Below are positions 43,023 through 54,675 of a stretch of DNA of 64,000 nucleotides, piece by piece. Under the pieces are notes generated by a model. The model was not told the DNA's origin. It ran no database searches and saw only the letters and a list, made by a program, of their open reading frames with translations. Within the stretch, counting starts at the first letter, position 1, and the number at the start of each line of letters is the position of its first letter. The translations under genes and the position numbers were made by a program. Source of the stretch: Maea johnstoni (lineage: Eukaryota; Annelida; Polychaeta; Spionida; Magelonidae); the NCBI GenBank assembly GCA_963942565.1, contig OZ012698.1, positions 28,491,744-28,555,743 of the forward strand, in the 5' to 3' direction.

Positions 43023-43244
43023 TTAACCCTGGAGATCTACTTGACAAGTGTTGTCTGGACCTGTCATACCTTTGAAAATAACTTCGGTGTTAGGCATAAA
43101 TTTGCAAAATATTTGAAGGAGAGTTGTAGATTAGAGTTCTGAAGAACATTTCTCCTCCAATTTTTTTCTGAAAATTCCTTTTGTTAGAGAGATATCACCA
43201 AAATAGAGAGGCAGTTTTGGTTGCTACAGGCAGGAATGGGTTAA
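43023..43244 (+). mobile_element. MITE, TTAA/CCCATT family
   Basis: It runs from TTAACCCTGGAGATCTACTT to CAGGAATGGGTTAA, with the ACAAAATATTTGAAGGAGAG-like core. Confidence 0.78.
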
Positions 43245-43525
43245 ACAAGGAATGAGTTGGATTGTTCAGACGAAGAATTTCTTTTAGTCGTCTCTCATGA
43301 TCTGGAACATTTCCAGGAAGGAGGAGATCTTTATATAAAAAACACACTCGATATGCAGTGGGCCACATGTCAGATTTACTGTGTGCTGCGACTTCATTGC
43401 TACTGTTTTGAACGAGGATTGAGAGGGTGTTGTAACGAAGAATTCTTTCTGGTCGTCTCTCATGATATGGAACATCTCCAGGAAGGAGGTCTCAATAAAA
43501 AAAAAACACTACATGTCAGATTTAC

Positions 43526-43893
43526 TAGGGTTGGGAATCGGTTGCAATTTCAAGATCGATAATCAGTTGCAGCCAACCGATCGATTATCGATCATAATCA
43601 GTTCTTCGCATTTTTGCAGTAATTGGGTACTGAAGGTCTAGAGCCTAATGATAAGTGATAGTCTATGACAATTACTTGCTAGTAGCACCCACCTTAACTT
43701 TGTTTTGAAGTGTTTTTGGAGCTTAGTTTCATAGCAAGAAAGCTGACAACTTGCCTGTCATTTAGTTCTATATTTTGCTACTAGGTATCACCTTTTCCGA
43801 TTATAATCAATTGCCAGTTTTTTAATCGATTAATCAGTAAAAGGGAGGCAGACGATCGATTATCAATTATAATCGATTATCGTCCCAACACTA
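43526..43893. mobile_element. hAT-like MITE with perfect 8-bp duplication
   Basis: The ends are TAGGGTTGGGAATCG and CGTCCCAACACTA, and AGATTTAC lies on both sides (43518-43525, 43894-43901). 368 bp, no coding capacity. Confidence 0.88.
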
Positions 43894-44026
43894 AGATTTA
43901 CTGTGGTGTTGCTGCTACAGTGCTGCTGTTTTATGTGTTCTAACAAAGAATTCTTTCTAGTTGTCTCTCATGATCTGGAACATCTCCAGGAAGGAGATCT
44001 TTATACATAAAAAACACTATATGCAG

Positions 44027-44432
44027 TAGAGCTGCACTCACCACTCACGAACTCGAGTGGCTCGAGCCCTGGGGCAAACTCGCCGAGCTCGAGCTGAAAT
44101 ATTCAAATCGTGAGCTTGTCTATGTTGGGGACACAAACGTAACACAGAGCACCTAACACACATTATTAACATACATAACTGCATACATACATAACTGCAT
44201 ACATTCAAGCAGTGTTGAGTGTTATAGAGACCTTTGTCTTCGTCAGCACGTTTTAAAATTTGATAAACATGGCAATGTTAATAGATCTCCGCCAATAAAT
44301 ATTTATTTCTTAATAGCTGGGCTGGAAAATAAGTATTTCTTTGTATAATTGGAACGTCCGTGAGCTCATGAGCTCACGAGTCAAACGGGTGGTGAGCTCA
44401 TGAGTTGATCTCCCTCCGTGAGTGCAGCTCTA
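44027..44432. mobile_element. hAT-like MITE with perfect 8-bp duplication, second family
   Basis: The ends are TAGAGCTGCACTCACC and GTGAGTGCAGCTCTA, and ATATGCAG lies on both sides (44019-44026, 44433-44440). 406 bp, non-coding. Confidence 0.9.
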
Positions 44433-44810
44433 ATATGCAGTGGGCCTTGTCAGATTTACTGTGATGCTGCTTGTACAGTGCTACTGTTTCGAGTGTTCTA
44501 AAGAAGAATTCTTTCTAGTCGTCTCTCATGATATGGAACGTCTCCAGAAAGAAAGAGGTCTCAATGTGAAAAAACACTTGGTATGCATTAGGGCACGTGT
44601 CAGATTTACTGTGATGCTGTTGCTTGTACAATGCTACTGTTTTGAACGAGGATTGAGATGGATTGTTGTAACAGCTGTTTGAGGAAGAATCAAGAATTTC
44701 CCCTCCATGCTCCTGACTGAACATCACCTACAGACTGCAATCAATCTCCATCATTTTTCAAAACAAGAGCATTTTCGAAGTACAGTGAAGTTGAAAAACA
44801 TGTAACAATT

Positions 44811-47800
44811 CAGGGTGCAACATAGGTTCCAAAACATTACTTGCTGAGGGGGGCAAGCTGCCCCTTAAGTTTACTTGCCCCGCTGGCACTTAATTCCACT
44901 TGCCCTGCCACTCTGTTAAACAAATGTGAGTTACATTGCGAGGACAGGGTTCGACTAGCCCAGGGGCATATGCCCCTAGATTTTGCTGTGGGCTCCAAGA
45001 TTTTTCGGACTAGGGGCCCAAAATAGTATTAAAATCACCAGAAATCCAGTTGTTGACCACTTGTTTTTATCAAAAGTCCTTTTTTGGGCCCCTAACCTGA
45101 AATCTAAGTGTCAGACCGTGGAGGACTCTTTCAAAAATATTACTTGCCAATAGTGCTGGGAATCGTTGGAAAATTTCAGCTCGATTAATCATCCAAATTT
45201 TCGATCGATTAATCGATTATAATCGATTATTATTAATGTTGATATGCCCACTAAACAGAGTCCAATATATGGCTGATTTCCCTTATATTTTGAATGATAA
45301 ATGGTCAGGAACTCAAAATTCATGTTTATTACAATAATCTTTTACTTTTATGCATAGTGGGGCGGATAAATCAAGATTTTGGCCAAATCGTGCACTTTGG
45401 GGTACAAGCATGAAACTTGGTACAATTATGGTTTAAGGCATGCTAATAAAAATTGGAAGGGGACACAGGCTGTAGGTCACCCCTATGACCTATTTTTGGG
45501 CCATTTTAGGTCAAAAACGGACATTTTTGGTGATTTTACATATGAGACACTTTCATTAAACTGAGTAGAAACATGAAACTTGGTATAATTATGGTTTAAG
45601 GAATGCTTATAAACATTGGATAGGGACACAGGCTTTAGGTCACCCCTATGACCTATTTTTGGGGCGTTTTAAGCCAAAAAAGGACATTTTTGGTGTTTTT
45701 GCAGATAAATACTTTCATGGATCTTGGAAGGAGCGTGAAACTTGGTACAATTATGGTTTAGGGATTGCTTATAAAATTAGGAAGGGGACACACATTGTAG
45801 GTCACTACTCTGACCTATTTTTAGGCCATTTTAAGCCAAAATTGGTCAAAAACGGACAATTTTGGGGGATTTGGCTAATAAAACATCCTTTACTTTCAGA
45901 TTGAAGCATGAAACTTTGTACAATTATGGTTTAGGGAATTCTTATAAGAATTTGAAGGGGACACAGGTTGTAGATCACCCCTATGGCCTATTTTTGGGCC
46001 ATTTTAAGCCATATTAATTAGATATAAACTGACATTTTTTTGTGATTTTGCAAATAAAAACATTCATTGACTTGTGGGATGCATCAAATTTACAACAAAT
46101 ATTTCCTTATGGATATTAATATATTTAAAGTGATATTATTTATGTCATATGTAACCTAAACATCACATTTCGGGGGTTAAATGATGCAAAAAATTCCAAA
46201 AGCTAGCACTTCTTGTAGGAATGATATAGATTGAGTTAAATAATAGTCTAAACAATAAAACTTTGAATGTGAATACTCAGTTAGGTATTTGTTTCTTCAA
46301 ATAATTGAATAATAGCCCCTGACTGCCTGCTTTAGTCATCATTCTACATCATATTTGAGAAATGTACAATCTTGACATTTCCATATTACAAGTTTTGACT
46401 GACAGAATAATGCTACAAGGCAGTAACAGAAAAGAGCTCTTCCATATTTGATGAGTTGAGAGAGAAACATGAAAAATGTTTTCAGAAAGGAGAGGGATGG
46501 GAGTTGTACTTGTGATTTATCCTTAAAGGCTTGCGTACTATTCACAACTTTGCCTGAAGGAGGGTCTAATTTTTAAAACTGGTATTTTCAGGGTAAGAAT
46601 GCATGATTTTAGCATTTTACCGTTTTACTCTTCGGAACAGTGTCTTCCACATTCTCAAAGAACAGTGCAATTGGGATCAGCTTTGTAACATTTACACTGG
46701 CCCTTGCATGCTTTTCTACACTTACAGTAAATGAGTTCACAACACATTTCCTGAGCCTGTGCCAGATTTGTCCGAAAAGATTTTCCATATCTTTGCAGGA
46801 CTTGGGAGCTCTGGGTCCTCTGTGTTTGTGGCCCCTAAATAGGTCCTCCCTGATAGGCAGCACCTAGAGAATCTGTTGCACTAGGGCTCACTGTGATGGG
46901 AGAATGCTCTCTAAATAACAAGATTTTTAGAAAAAAGGTGCTGTGTTGCAGAATTGACCCTACAAAATTCATGCCTTGATGATATCTGGGTGTTTTTTTC
47001 TCAGAAGTCACCAAGACATTTTTGTCACTAGCCAGTAGGGGATGCTCCAGATAAAGTGTCTGAGAATGCATTGATAGTGATTGAAATGTATGTGGTGCTG
47101 ATATATGACAGAACAAATGAATTTTGAAGGGTCAATTCTGCAACACCTTTTCTCCTGGAAATCTTGTTGTTTAGAGAGCATTCTCCCATTACAATCAGCC
47201 CTTGTGCAACACTTTCTAGCTGCTGTCTATTCGGGAGGACATATTTGGGGTCCAGCAACACAGAGGGACCCAAAGCTCCCAAGTCTTGCAAAGTGATGCT
47301 GGAGCAAAAACATTTCGATATGGAAAACCTTTTTGGACAAATCTGGCATGAATTACAAACTCATTCACTGCAAGTGTAGAAAAACATGCAAGTGCTAGTG
47401 TAAATGTTTAATGTTGTTAAGATAGTCTCAATTGTGCACACAGGTCTTTTTGAATGTGGAGGACACAGTTCTCAAGAGTAAAAATCATGCAATCTTACTC
47501 TGAAAATTCCAGTTTTAAAAGCAGTAAAATGGTAGAAAATTAGACCCTCTATCAAGCAAAGTTGTAAATAATGCAAAAGCCTCAGCTTATGTAATTAGTA
47601 AGGTATCCTACACATCGCTCCATCCAACCCCTCTCTTTTTTTAAATAATTTCTCATGTTTCACCCTCAATTCATCAAGCATGGAAGAGAACTTTTCTATT
47701 ACTGCACTGTAGCATTATTCTCTCATTCATAGTCAAAACATTTCTCAAATATAATGTCAAATGATGACTAAAATAGGCAGTCAGGGGCTATTATTCAATC

Positions 47801-48998
47801 ATTTAAAGAAACAAATACATGTATTTAACTGAGTACTCATACTCAAGGTTTTTTTGTTTTTTTATTCCTACCAGAAGTGCTAGCTTTTTGGAAATTTCCG
47901 CCTCATTTAACCCCCAAAATGTGATGTTAAAGGTTACATACATGACATAAATGAAATCACTTAAAAATGTATTAATATCCATAAGGAAATATATGTTGCA
48001 AATCTGATGCATTCCACAAGTAAATGAATGTTTTTATTTGCAAAATCACAAAAAAATGTCAGTTTATATCTAATTAATATGGCTTGAAATGGCCCAAAAA
48101 TAGGCCATAGGGGTGACCTACAGCCTGTGTCCCCTTCCAATTTTTATAAGAATTCCCTTAACCATAATTGTACAAAGTTTCATGCTTCAATCTGAAAGTA
48201 AAAGATATTTTATTAGCCAAATCCCCCAAAATTGTCTGTTTTTGACCAATTTTGGCTTAAAATGGCCCAAAAATAGGTCAGAGTAGTGACCTACAATGTG
48301 TGTCCCCTTCCTAATTTTATAAATAATCATTAAACCATAATTGTACAAAGTTTCATGCTTCTACCAATATCCATGAAAGTATTTATCTGCAAAAACACCA
48401 AAAATGTCCTTTTTTGGCTTAAAACGGCCCAAAAATAGGTCATAGGGGTAACCTACAGCCTGTGTCCCCATCCAATGTTTATAAGCATTCCTTAAACCAT
48501 AATTATACCAAGTTTCATGCTTCTACTCAGTTTAACGAAAGTGTCTCATCTGTAAAATCACCAAAAATGTCTGTTTTTGACTTAAAATGGCCCAAAAATA
48601 GGTCATAGGGGTGACCTACAACCTGTGTCCCCTTCTAATTTTTATTAGCATTCCTTAAACTATAATTGTACCAAGTTTAATGCTTGTACCCCAAAGTGCA
48701 CAATTTTTTCCTTAACCGCCCTACTAGCATGGCTTTCATGGTAAGCAAGGCCCCTTTTAAATGGAAACTTTGACCAGGTGAGCAAAAATAATAATCGAAA
48801 ATGATCGATCTTCTGTTTCAATAATCGATTAATCAGAATCATGGCAAAACGACCGATTAATCGATTATTTCGATTAATCGTCCCAGCACTACTTGCCAAG
48901 CAGGGCAAGGTAGGGTCTTGTTCTACTTGCCTGATTGCTATTTTTTTACCAAATTTACTTGCAACTTGCAACGGGGCAAGTGGTTATGTTGCATGCTG
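44811..48998. mobile_element. CAGGG-ended element with 5-bp duplication, host of a nested foldback
   Basis: The ends are CAGGGTGCAACATA and TATGTTGCATGCTG, and CAATT is repeated on both sides (44806-44810, 48999-49003). Its own sequence is only about 450 bp; the rest is the 3.7-kb insertion at 45151-48891. GGCAAG and CTTGCC motifs recur in it. Confidence 0.75.
45151..48891. mobile_element. 3.7-kb foldback element with hAT-type ends and 8-bp duplication
   Basis: The ends are TAGTGCTGGGAATCG and CGTCCCAGCACTA, and CTTGCCAA is duplicated (45143-45150, 48892-48899). Between the ends are two arms of about 1.64 kb in inverted orientation (45349-46987 and 47093-48730) around a short centre near 47040. 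Each arm begins with about four tandem units of 162-173 bp (GCATGAAACTTGGTACAATT starts at 45408, 45571, 45733, 45906). No transposase is present. Structure and duplication length resemble the sea-urchin TU foldback elements. Confidence 0.85.
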
Positions 48999-49003
48999 CA
49001 ATT

Positions 49004-49724
49004 CTTGTTTGTAGCGCTATAGCAGGGTCTTTGGTGTTGTCTCAACAGTTATCAGTTTTTGAGGTCATAAAAATTAAGTAGTCACCACACAGCAAAAATA
49101 ATAAGTTTTCCCAGTACTGACTTTACATCTGTAATATTTGAACTGTTATGTTAACATCATTTAGTAGTGGATAATAGGATCCCACTGCCACCACTGCATT
49201 GCACTCATTAATATCTTTGAATGGGATTAGGCCTACAAAAATGTTTGTTTCCTGTAACCCTACCTTAACAAGTTTCTATTCAAAGAAATCCCTACCCTAA
49301 AGTTTTTTTTCGCCCTCCCAACTTTCAATCAACGTAAAACAATGCATAAACACACACATTTTTGTCCAAAAAAATAATGCAAATGGCAAATGGCCTTATC
49401 TGTAGTTTTTAACCCATTCATACTGTCAACAGCCCAAAGCCACCTGATTATTGAGTTAAAAGCAGATAAAACATACACAACTTAAAATTTATATTTTGGC
49501 TGTTCAGCATCGTTCATTTTTTATCATTTCCATACTGTTTATTCTGCCAACTTTACTGACTTCCTACTTCCTAGTTACTGACTTTGTACATTCATGGTTG
49601 TATAGCAGTAGAGTATCAGGCATGGAGGTTCTTTGCAACAAATTACATATGAATGCTCTCAAAGCCTACCCTCAGTCTTGGTTTTCCCATTTCAGTTTAT
49701 TCCCATGGTTAAACGCTTCACTTT
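49004..49724 (+). other. glycogenin intron 1, last unique part
   Basis: Only a fragment of the TTAA/CCCATT family near 49408 is seen. Confidence 0.45.
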
Positions 49725-50218
49725 CACTTTGAAGTTTTTGACTATACATATTTTTTTGACACACCAGGATTTTCTGACCATCTATACCATTTGTTTTATT
49801 GCAGTAGAGGACCAGGCAACAAATTAATGAAATTATACATATATGTGGTTCTTTCCAGTCCTTGACCTTGTTCATTCCTGTGTAATTGCCTAATTTGATG
49901 GTTCTTGATTTTCTGACAATACCCATTTTTCGCTGACATTGTCCTTGCGTTTCTGACCACATGTATCTTTGTTTTTATTGCAGTAGATGATCAGACGTGT
50001 ATGGATTACCCTGGCAAAATCCTTGATTTTCTGACAATACCCATTTTTCGCTGACATTGTCCTTGCGTTTCTGACCACATGTATCTTTGTTTTTATTGCA
50101 GTAGATGATCAGACGTGTATGGATTACCCTGGCAAAATCCTTGATTTTCTGACAATACCCATTTTTTGTTGACATTGTCGTTGCGATTCTGACCACATGT
50201 ATTTTTGTTTTATTGCAG
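49725..50218 (+). repeat. tandem repeat of the intron-1 end and exon-2 start of glycogenin (three decoy acceptors)
   Basis: A unit of about 118 bp, running from TTGATTTTCTGACAAT to TTTTATTGCAG/TAGATGATCAG, is repeated so that acceptor copies end at 49804, 49983, 50101 and 50218. The last is the true exon 2. The copies at 49984 and 50102 carry about 35 bases resembling the exon-2 start and are almost identical to each other; the copy at 49805 has an internal deletion. If used, the decoys would run into early stops. Confidence 0.85.
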
Positions 50219-50360
50219 TAGAGGATCAGGCTTGGGTGACCTTGGCAACAAATGACACATACGCCCTGGGCGCCCTGGTTCTGGGGCACTCGCTGCGTAA
50301 TGTGGGAACCACAAGGAGGCTGGTCTGCATGATAACACCTGGTGTATCCATGCCTGTCAG
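50219..50360 (+). CDS. GYG1: glycogenin, coding exon 2
   Basis: The exon is 142 bases, from TTTTATTGCAG/TAGAGG to CTGTCAG/GTAAGT. It enters in phase 1 and leaves in phase 2. It encodes [18 protein letters not shown], then [20 protein letters not shown] and [10 protein letters not shown]. This matches the glycogenin N-terminus (human [21 protein letters not shown]), the first strand and helix of the GT-A fold of glycosyltransferase family 8 that binds UDP-glucose. Glycogenin primes glycogen synthesis by glucosylating its own tyrosine. The DxD motif and the acceptor tyrosine are in later exons, which I could not find before the right edge. Three degenerate copies of this acceptor and exon start lie just upstream. 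GYG1 versus GYG2 cannot be decided, as invertebrates usually have one gene. Confidence 0.92.
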
Positions 50361-50404
50361 GTAAGTCACACAACACCTTTATTCAACCCTTCTCATGCTG
50401 TGTA

Positions 50405-50625
50405 TACTGTAAAACCCTTTATAATCACGCCCCTTTTTATTCACGCAACTGCCGTCTGAATCTGAGCGCGGCCATTTAATTACACGCATCAACCGTATCA
50501 CCACTAGATGGGGCATTGTTATGCTATTTTGAACGTATATCAGCGCCAGTAATAAACGCGTTATCATCACCTAGCGCGAAATGCGTGAAATTAAAAGGAG
50601 CGCGATAATAATGGGTTTTACAGTA
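50405..50625. mobile_element. mariner-like MITE, TACTGTAAAACCC ends
   Basis: TACTGTAAAACCC at the left is mirrored by GGGTTTTACAGTA at the right, with TA on each side. The interior is CpG-rich. It lies 45 bp after glycogenin exon 2. Confidence 0.75.
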
Positions 50626-50627
50626 TA

Positions 50628-51939
50628 TGCATTTATATATACTTTCCCTGAAGTTATACTTTCCCCGAAGGTCTGCAGGTGAAAATCTTAGACAGGGTCT
50701 TAGACAGGATGTTTAAAAAAAACCTGTCCAAAACCGCATTCACAAAATTCATATCCTTCCAGATTTAGCTACCTAGCTTATTCAAATCCTGATTTGGATA
50801 ATGGATAGAAGTCCATAAAAGTAAAAAGTAAAAATTCTTCTCATGAATTTTTGCTGGTCCATATAGGAGTGTGCCTGTCCAAAAGACAGGTTGGATGGTT
50901 CTGGCGAGTTCTCTGACCCCTGTATGTATAATAAACAGGAGCAATAGAAGTGGATAGAAATAGAAGTTTTACTCTACATCAGTCAGGAGATGAGAAACGT
51001 GATAGGCACACGTCTGATACATACCCACACTACCGCTCTCATCCCCTTGGGTGCAAATATGTATGTCTGACAGTGATGGAGCGAATACGTAGGTGACTCC
51101 ATCATGAACATGTATCATTCCGGGAATAGCTCCTCTTCCCCAGACATGCTAGTAAATATATACATTCATAAGATATGAGTCATATCAGACATGCTGTTAT
51201 ACACAGTAATCACTGAAGCAGGTGAAAATTTGTACAATATACACGAAAACCCGCTCAAGTGGAAACCTGTTAAAGATTTAGGGCACCTTTTCATAAAAAA
51301 TGTGTAGCAAAATTTTCTCAGGTAAAAATGAATACTGATCATATATTACCTGTAAGAGAATACCACTTTTATATAAAAAATGGGTCTGAAAATTCTCAGA
51401 AAATGAATTATATTTTACCTTTTAAAGAAGACCACCTTAATATAAAAATGGGTCTCAAAAGATCCTCAGGTAAAAAATTAATAATATGTTACCTGTTAGT
51501 GAAGGCCATCTTTTCTCAATTGCAATTTTAGAGTTATTTCACTAATGACCTCAAGTTGACAAAATTTTATAATTGCCTGTTTAAGGAGACCACTTATCTA
51601 TCATGACAGGTCGCAAGATTCCTTTTCAATTGGCACTATGATATTAGCCCCATATCAATAATAGAGACCTTGGTTGGTCAAAAGATAATAGTATAGTTCA
51701 CATGTTTAAAGAAATCTGCATAAAATGGTACATGTGAAAATATTTTAAGGTGCTACTGGCCATGCAATCCAATATTTTGCCAAGTTTATAGGTGTGTTTG
51801 ATTGATTCGAACTGTCGCATGTTTTGAAGCCTCCATCGCACTCTGGTGCCACAATGCAACAATTGGTCACCCCTGCACAGGGATTTATTTGCTCCTAAAT
51901 TTTATATCCGAGGAGCATAATCTACTCCTGTCTGATAAT
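50628..51939 (+). other. glycogenin intron 2, first part
   Basis: A degenerate tandem repeat of roughly 90 bp (AAAATGGGTCT, CTCAG.TAAAA blocks) lies at 51240-51500, and a dispersed repeat shared with 16366-16630 lies at 51640-51880. No exon was recognised. Confidence 0.5.
51640..51880. repeat. dispersed repeat shared with 16366-16630
   Basis: It shares AATCTGCATAAAATGGTACAT and TTTTGAAGCCTCCATCGCAC-like blocks with the earlier copy. Confidence 0.65.
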
Positions 51940-52151
51940 TTAAACCCTTGCGCTGCTGGTGGCTAATTTGGCAAATACAAAATGATGCAGAAAACCTGAG
52001 AAAATACTTAAACCTTGGCACATGGGTACTCATCCGAGAGTACTCAGCGAGAGCTATCCAATGAATACCAACATGATAGGGTTTAAATAGTTTTTAGAAA
52101 TCTATGCATCCTTGTGCTTTAGACAAAAATAGCCTCAGCATTGGAAGGGTT
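51940..52151 (+). mobile_element. MITE, TTAA/CCCTT family (left half of an inverted pair)
   Basis: It runs from TTAAACCCTTGCGCTGCTGG to GCATTGGAAGGG and directly abuts an inverted copy. Confidence 0.82.
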
Positions 52152-52353
52152 CACCCTTCCTATGCTGAGGCTACTTTCATCCAAACCACAAGGATGCAAA
52201 GATTTTTGATAACCATCCAAACCCTGCCATGTTGGCGTTCATTGGAAGCTCTCACCGAGTAATCGTACCCATGTGCCAGGGTTTCAGTCATTTTTCAGCT
52301 TTTTTACGTCCTTCAGTATTGGCCAAATTAGCCACCAGCAGCCTAAGGGTTAA
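52152..52353 (-). mobile_element. MITE, TTAA/CCCTT family (right half of an inverted pair)
   Basis: It starts TTCACCCTTCCTATGCTGAG and ends CAGCAGCCTAAGGGTTAA. The copies meet tail to tail with a single decayed TTAA (TTCA) between them. Confidence 0.82.
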
Positions 52354-52559
52354 GGTCTATTCCCTGAGTACTATAAGTCAGTAGGTGATAAGAGCAGAAG
52401 CCTCGTCTCTCTCTCGGTGCCTCTCAGTGCGTGGCCAGTGAGTGAAAGAGTGGTGTGGCGGGCGTGTGAAATGCCAGATATCCTAGCCCATGAATCACCA
52501 CCAAGAAAACCTACCTCACAACTTGCAGAAAAGCTCATTTGGAACCAATAGTAAAATGT

Positions 52560-52925
52560 CAGACGGAGTATTCCCAAGGGCCGGCCAGACTTGCCGCCGA
52601 CCGATGAGTTGCTCGTGCTATTCAGACGGTATTGCCTACGAGTGCAGACTTACTGCAAGGGAAGCTATTCTAGCTACAGCATTGCTATCTCTCAAACATG
52701 TGTCAGAGGTAGTGTTTCTAATTAACCCTTCCAATTTGGAGGCTACTTTTATCCAAAGCACAAGGATGCAAAGATTCTTGCTGCCGACGACAAGTTGCTC
52801 TCACTATTCAGTCGGTATTGCCTCCTCATGGAGACTTACTGCAAGGGAAACTATTCAAGCTACAGCATTTCAATCTCTCAAACATGTGTCAGGAGTAGGG
52901 TTTCCAATTAAGAAAGGGAAACGGA
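52560..52925. repeat. two-copy direct repeat of about 130 bp around a MITE fragment
   Basis: Segments starting GAGTTGCTCGTGCTATTCAG (52605) and AAGTTGCTCTCACTATTCAG (52791) both run through TTACTGCAAGGGAA and CTCTCAAACATGTGTCAG. A 60-bp end of the TTAA/CCCTT MITE (52722-52782) separates them. Confidence 0.75.
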
Positions 52926-53641
52926 ATTGAATATTGAAAGGTCAACTGTAAGCAGTCATTTACCCTATATGAACCAACAATGTATCATTAGATCTCAGTC
53001 ATGCTTATGAGGGAAAATGCTTTAGTATTTGTAGTTCTTTGACTTATGAAATGGACATCCATCTAATTTTTTTAGTGCAGGGCTCAAAATTAATATGTGC
53101 CAGGAACTTAAGGCTCTATTGAATTCTCCTCAGTGGCTCTCTCAAATTTCTAAAGGGATCCTTAAAATGGACATGTTTCTATATACAATATAGCTTTTGA
53201 AGATGCATCTGAAAAACAACTTAAGTTCAATACCTGCACTGTATAACCCACCTTTCCATATCATCCGGATGTGGACTAAGCTTTGTAAGCGATGTAAAAC
53301 CCCAAACAAACATAAGAAAAGGCAACCCTACTCCTGTATTTACTGTTTCCTCACCCCGGCAGCAGAGGTGGATCATGTACAGGCCGCAGCAGGGAGGTAT
53401 CACGGCCTAGGGTGATACCATGTGGAGATAATGGAAGAGACTGGTAACATATATCATAGGCCAAGCTGGGTTAAGTTGCCAAGAGTTGGTGATATGATAT
53501 GGAAGGCTTGGGGAATACATGGAGGAAGGCAGGATTTGAGGGTGATGATTTGGATGTACTGTATATCAAGGTTAAATCTTGACTATTCAGTTGTTAGTGG
53601 TACTTATATCATTTTGGTTTGTAGTAGGGTTATCTGCCATA

Positions 53642-53853
53642 TTAACCCTTATGCTGCTGTTGGCTAATTTTGCCAATACAAAATGATGCAAAAAAACTGA
53701 AAAATGACTGAACCCCTGGCAAATTGGAACTCATCTGAGAGTGCTCACTGAGAGCTTTCTAATGAATACCAACATGATAGGGTTTAGATGGTTTGCATAC
53801 TTTTTGCCTTCTTGTGCATTTGGAAAAAGTAGCCCCAGCAGCAGAAGGGTTAA
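53642..53853 (+). mobile_element. MITE, TTAA/CCCTT family
   Basis: TTAACCCTTATGCTGCTGTT...GCAGCAGAAGGGTTAA, with both TTAA sites intact. Confidence 0.88.
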
Positions 53854-54445
53854 AGCTTATGCATGAGTTGACAATCCATTTGTTTATGATGAAGGAAGCT
53901 GGAGAACCCATGTAAACCACCAACTAAGAAAAATCATCTTGAGTCAGTCAGTGTCAAGAAAAGTTTTCAAATATTTTCAATCCAATCCAAGGGAAGTTTT
54001 TTTTTTTTACCCTAATCGGTCCGCACTATGCATAGGTCAATACAAAACTTTATTGTTTAGGGAGGGGAATTTATCTATTCAATGAAAAATTGCATTTTGC
54101 ATAATTAGCACCAATTCTAAGCAGCTTCTTTCAACACCAACCCTGCTGTACAAAACGGTCATTACTCTACACAACATTGAAACCCAACCACAAGCTGTGA
54201 AATTGGAGTTTATGTACTTGTACATAGCATTTCTGGCTTCTGATTTAGTCCATACTGCTCAGCTGTGAATATGGAGTTTATATACTTGTACATGGCATTT
54301 TTGTCTTCTGATTGATCCATACTGATCAGCTGTGTGCTAAGTACTTAGGTAGTAGTAAGTATGTCGAAGAAGTGGAATCACTCCCTGCGTGCACTTAAAG
54401 TTCACACCTTATCTGCCGGTGGGCAGACTTCCAAGACTTCCAGAC

Positions 54446-54675
54446 TTAACCCATTCACACTCGGAGGTACTTTGGAAAGTATCGTCTGCTACACTCATAC
54501 TTTTGGAAATAACTTGGGTATAAAGCAAAAGTTCACTAAATATTTGAAGGAGAGTTGATTTTTTGCTTCTGATCAACATTCCCCTTTTGAATGTTTTCTG
54601 GAAAATGCTTCTGTAGGTAAAAAATATATAAAATCGTCAGGCCTGCTTTGGCCGCTCTGAGTGATAATGGGTTAA
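54446..54675 (+). mobile_element. MITE, TTAA/CCCATT family
   Basis: TTAACCCATTCACACTCGG...GAGTGATAATGGGTTAA, with both TTAA sites intact and the AAATATTTGAAGGAGAGTTG core. Confidence 0.86.

Larger units (their letters stand above)
43248..44690. repeat. tandem array interrupted by two hAT elements
   Basis: About five degenerate units contain GAAGAATTCTTTCTAGTCGT, CTCTCATGATATGGAAC, CTCCAGGAAGGAG and CAGATTTACTGTG blocks. Without the insertions at 43526-43893 and 44027-44432 the array is about 670 bp. Short open frames within it are not convincing genes. Confidence 0.8.

Noticed and set aside
43257-44682. Repeated short frames with EEFFLVVSHDMEH
   Set aside because: They follow the tandem array and are broken by stops and insertions, so the array is listed as a repeat rather than a gene.
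49984-50150. Decoy copies as extra glycogenin exons
   Set aside because: Reading on from the decoy acceptors in the glycogenin frame meets a stop within about 25 codons, and no donor is evident.
52490-52930. 146-codon plus-strand frame
   Set aside because: It crosses a direct repeat and a MITE fragment. The internal similarity comes from the DNA repeat, and it does not fit the next glycogenin exon.
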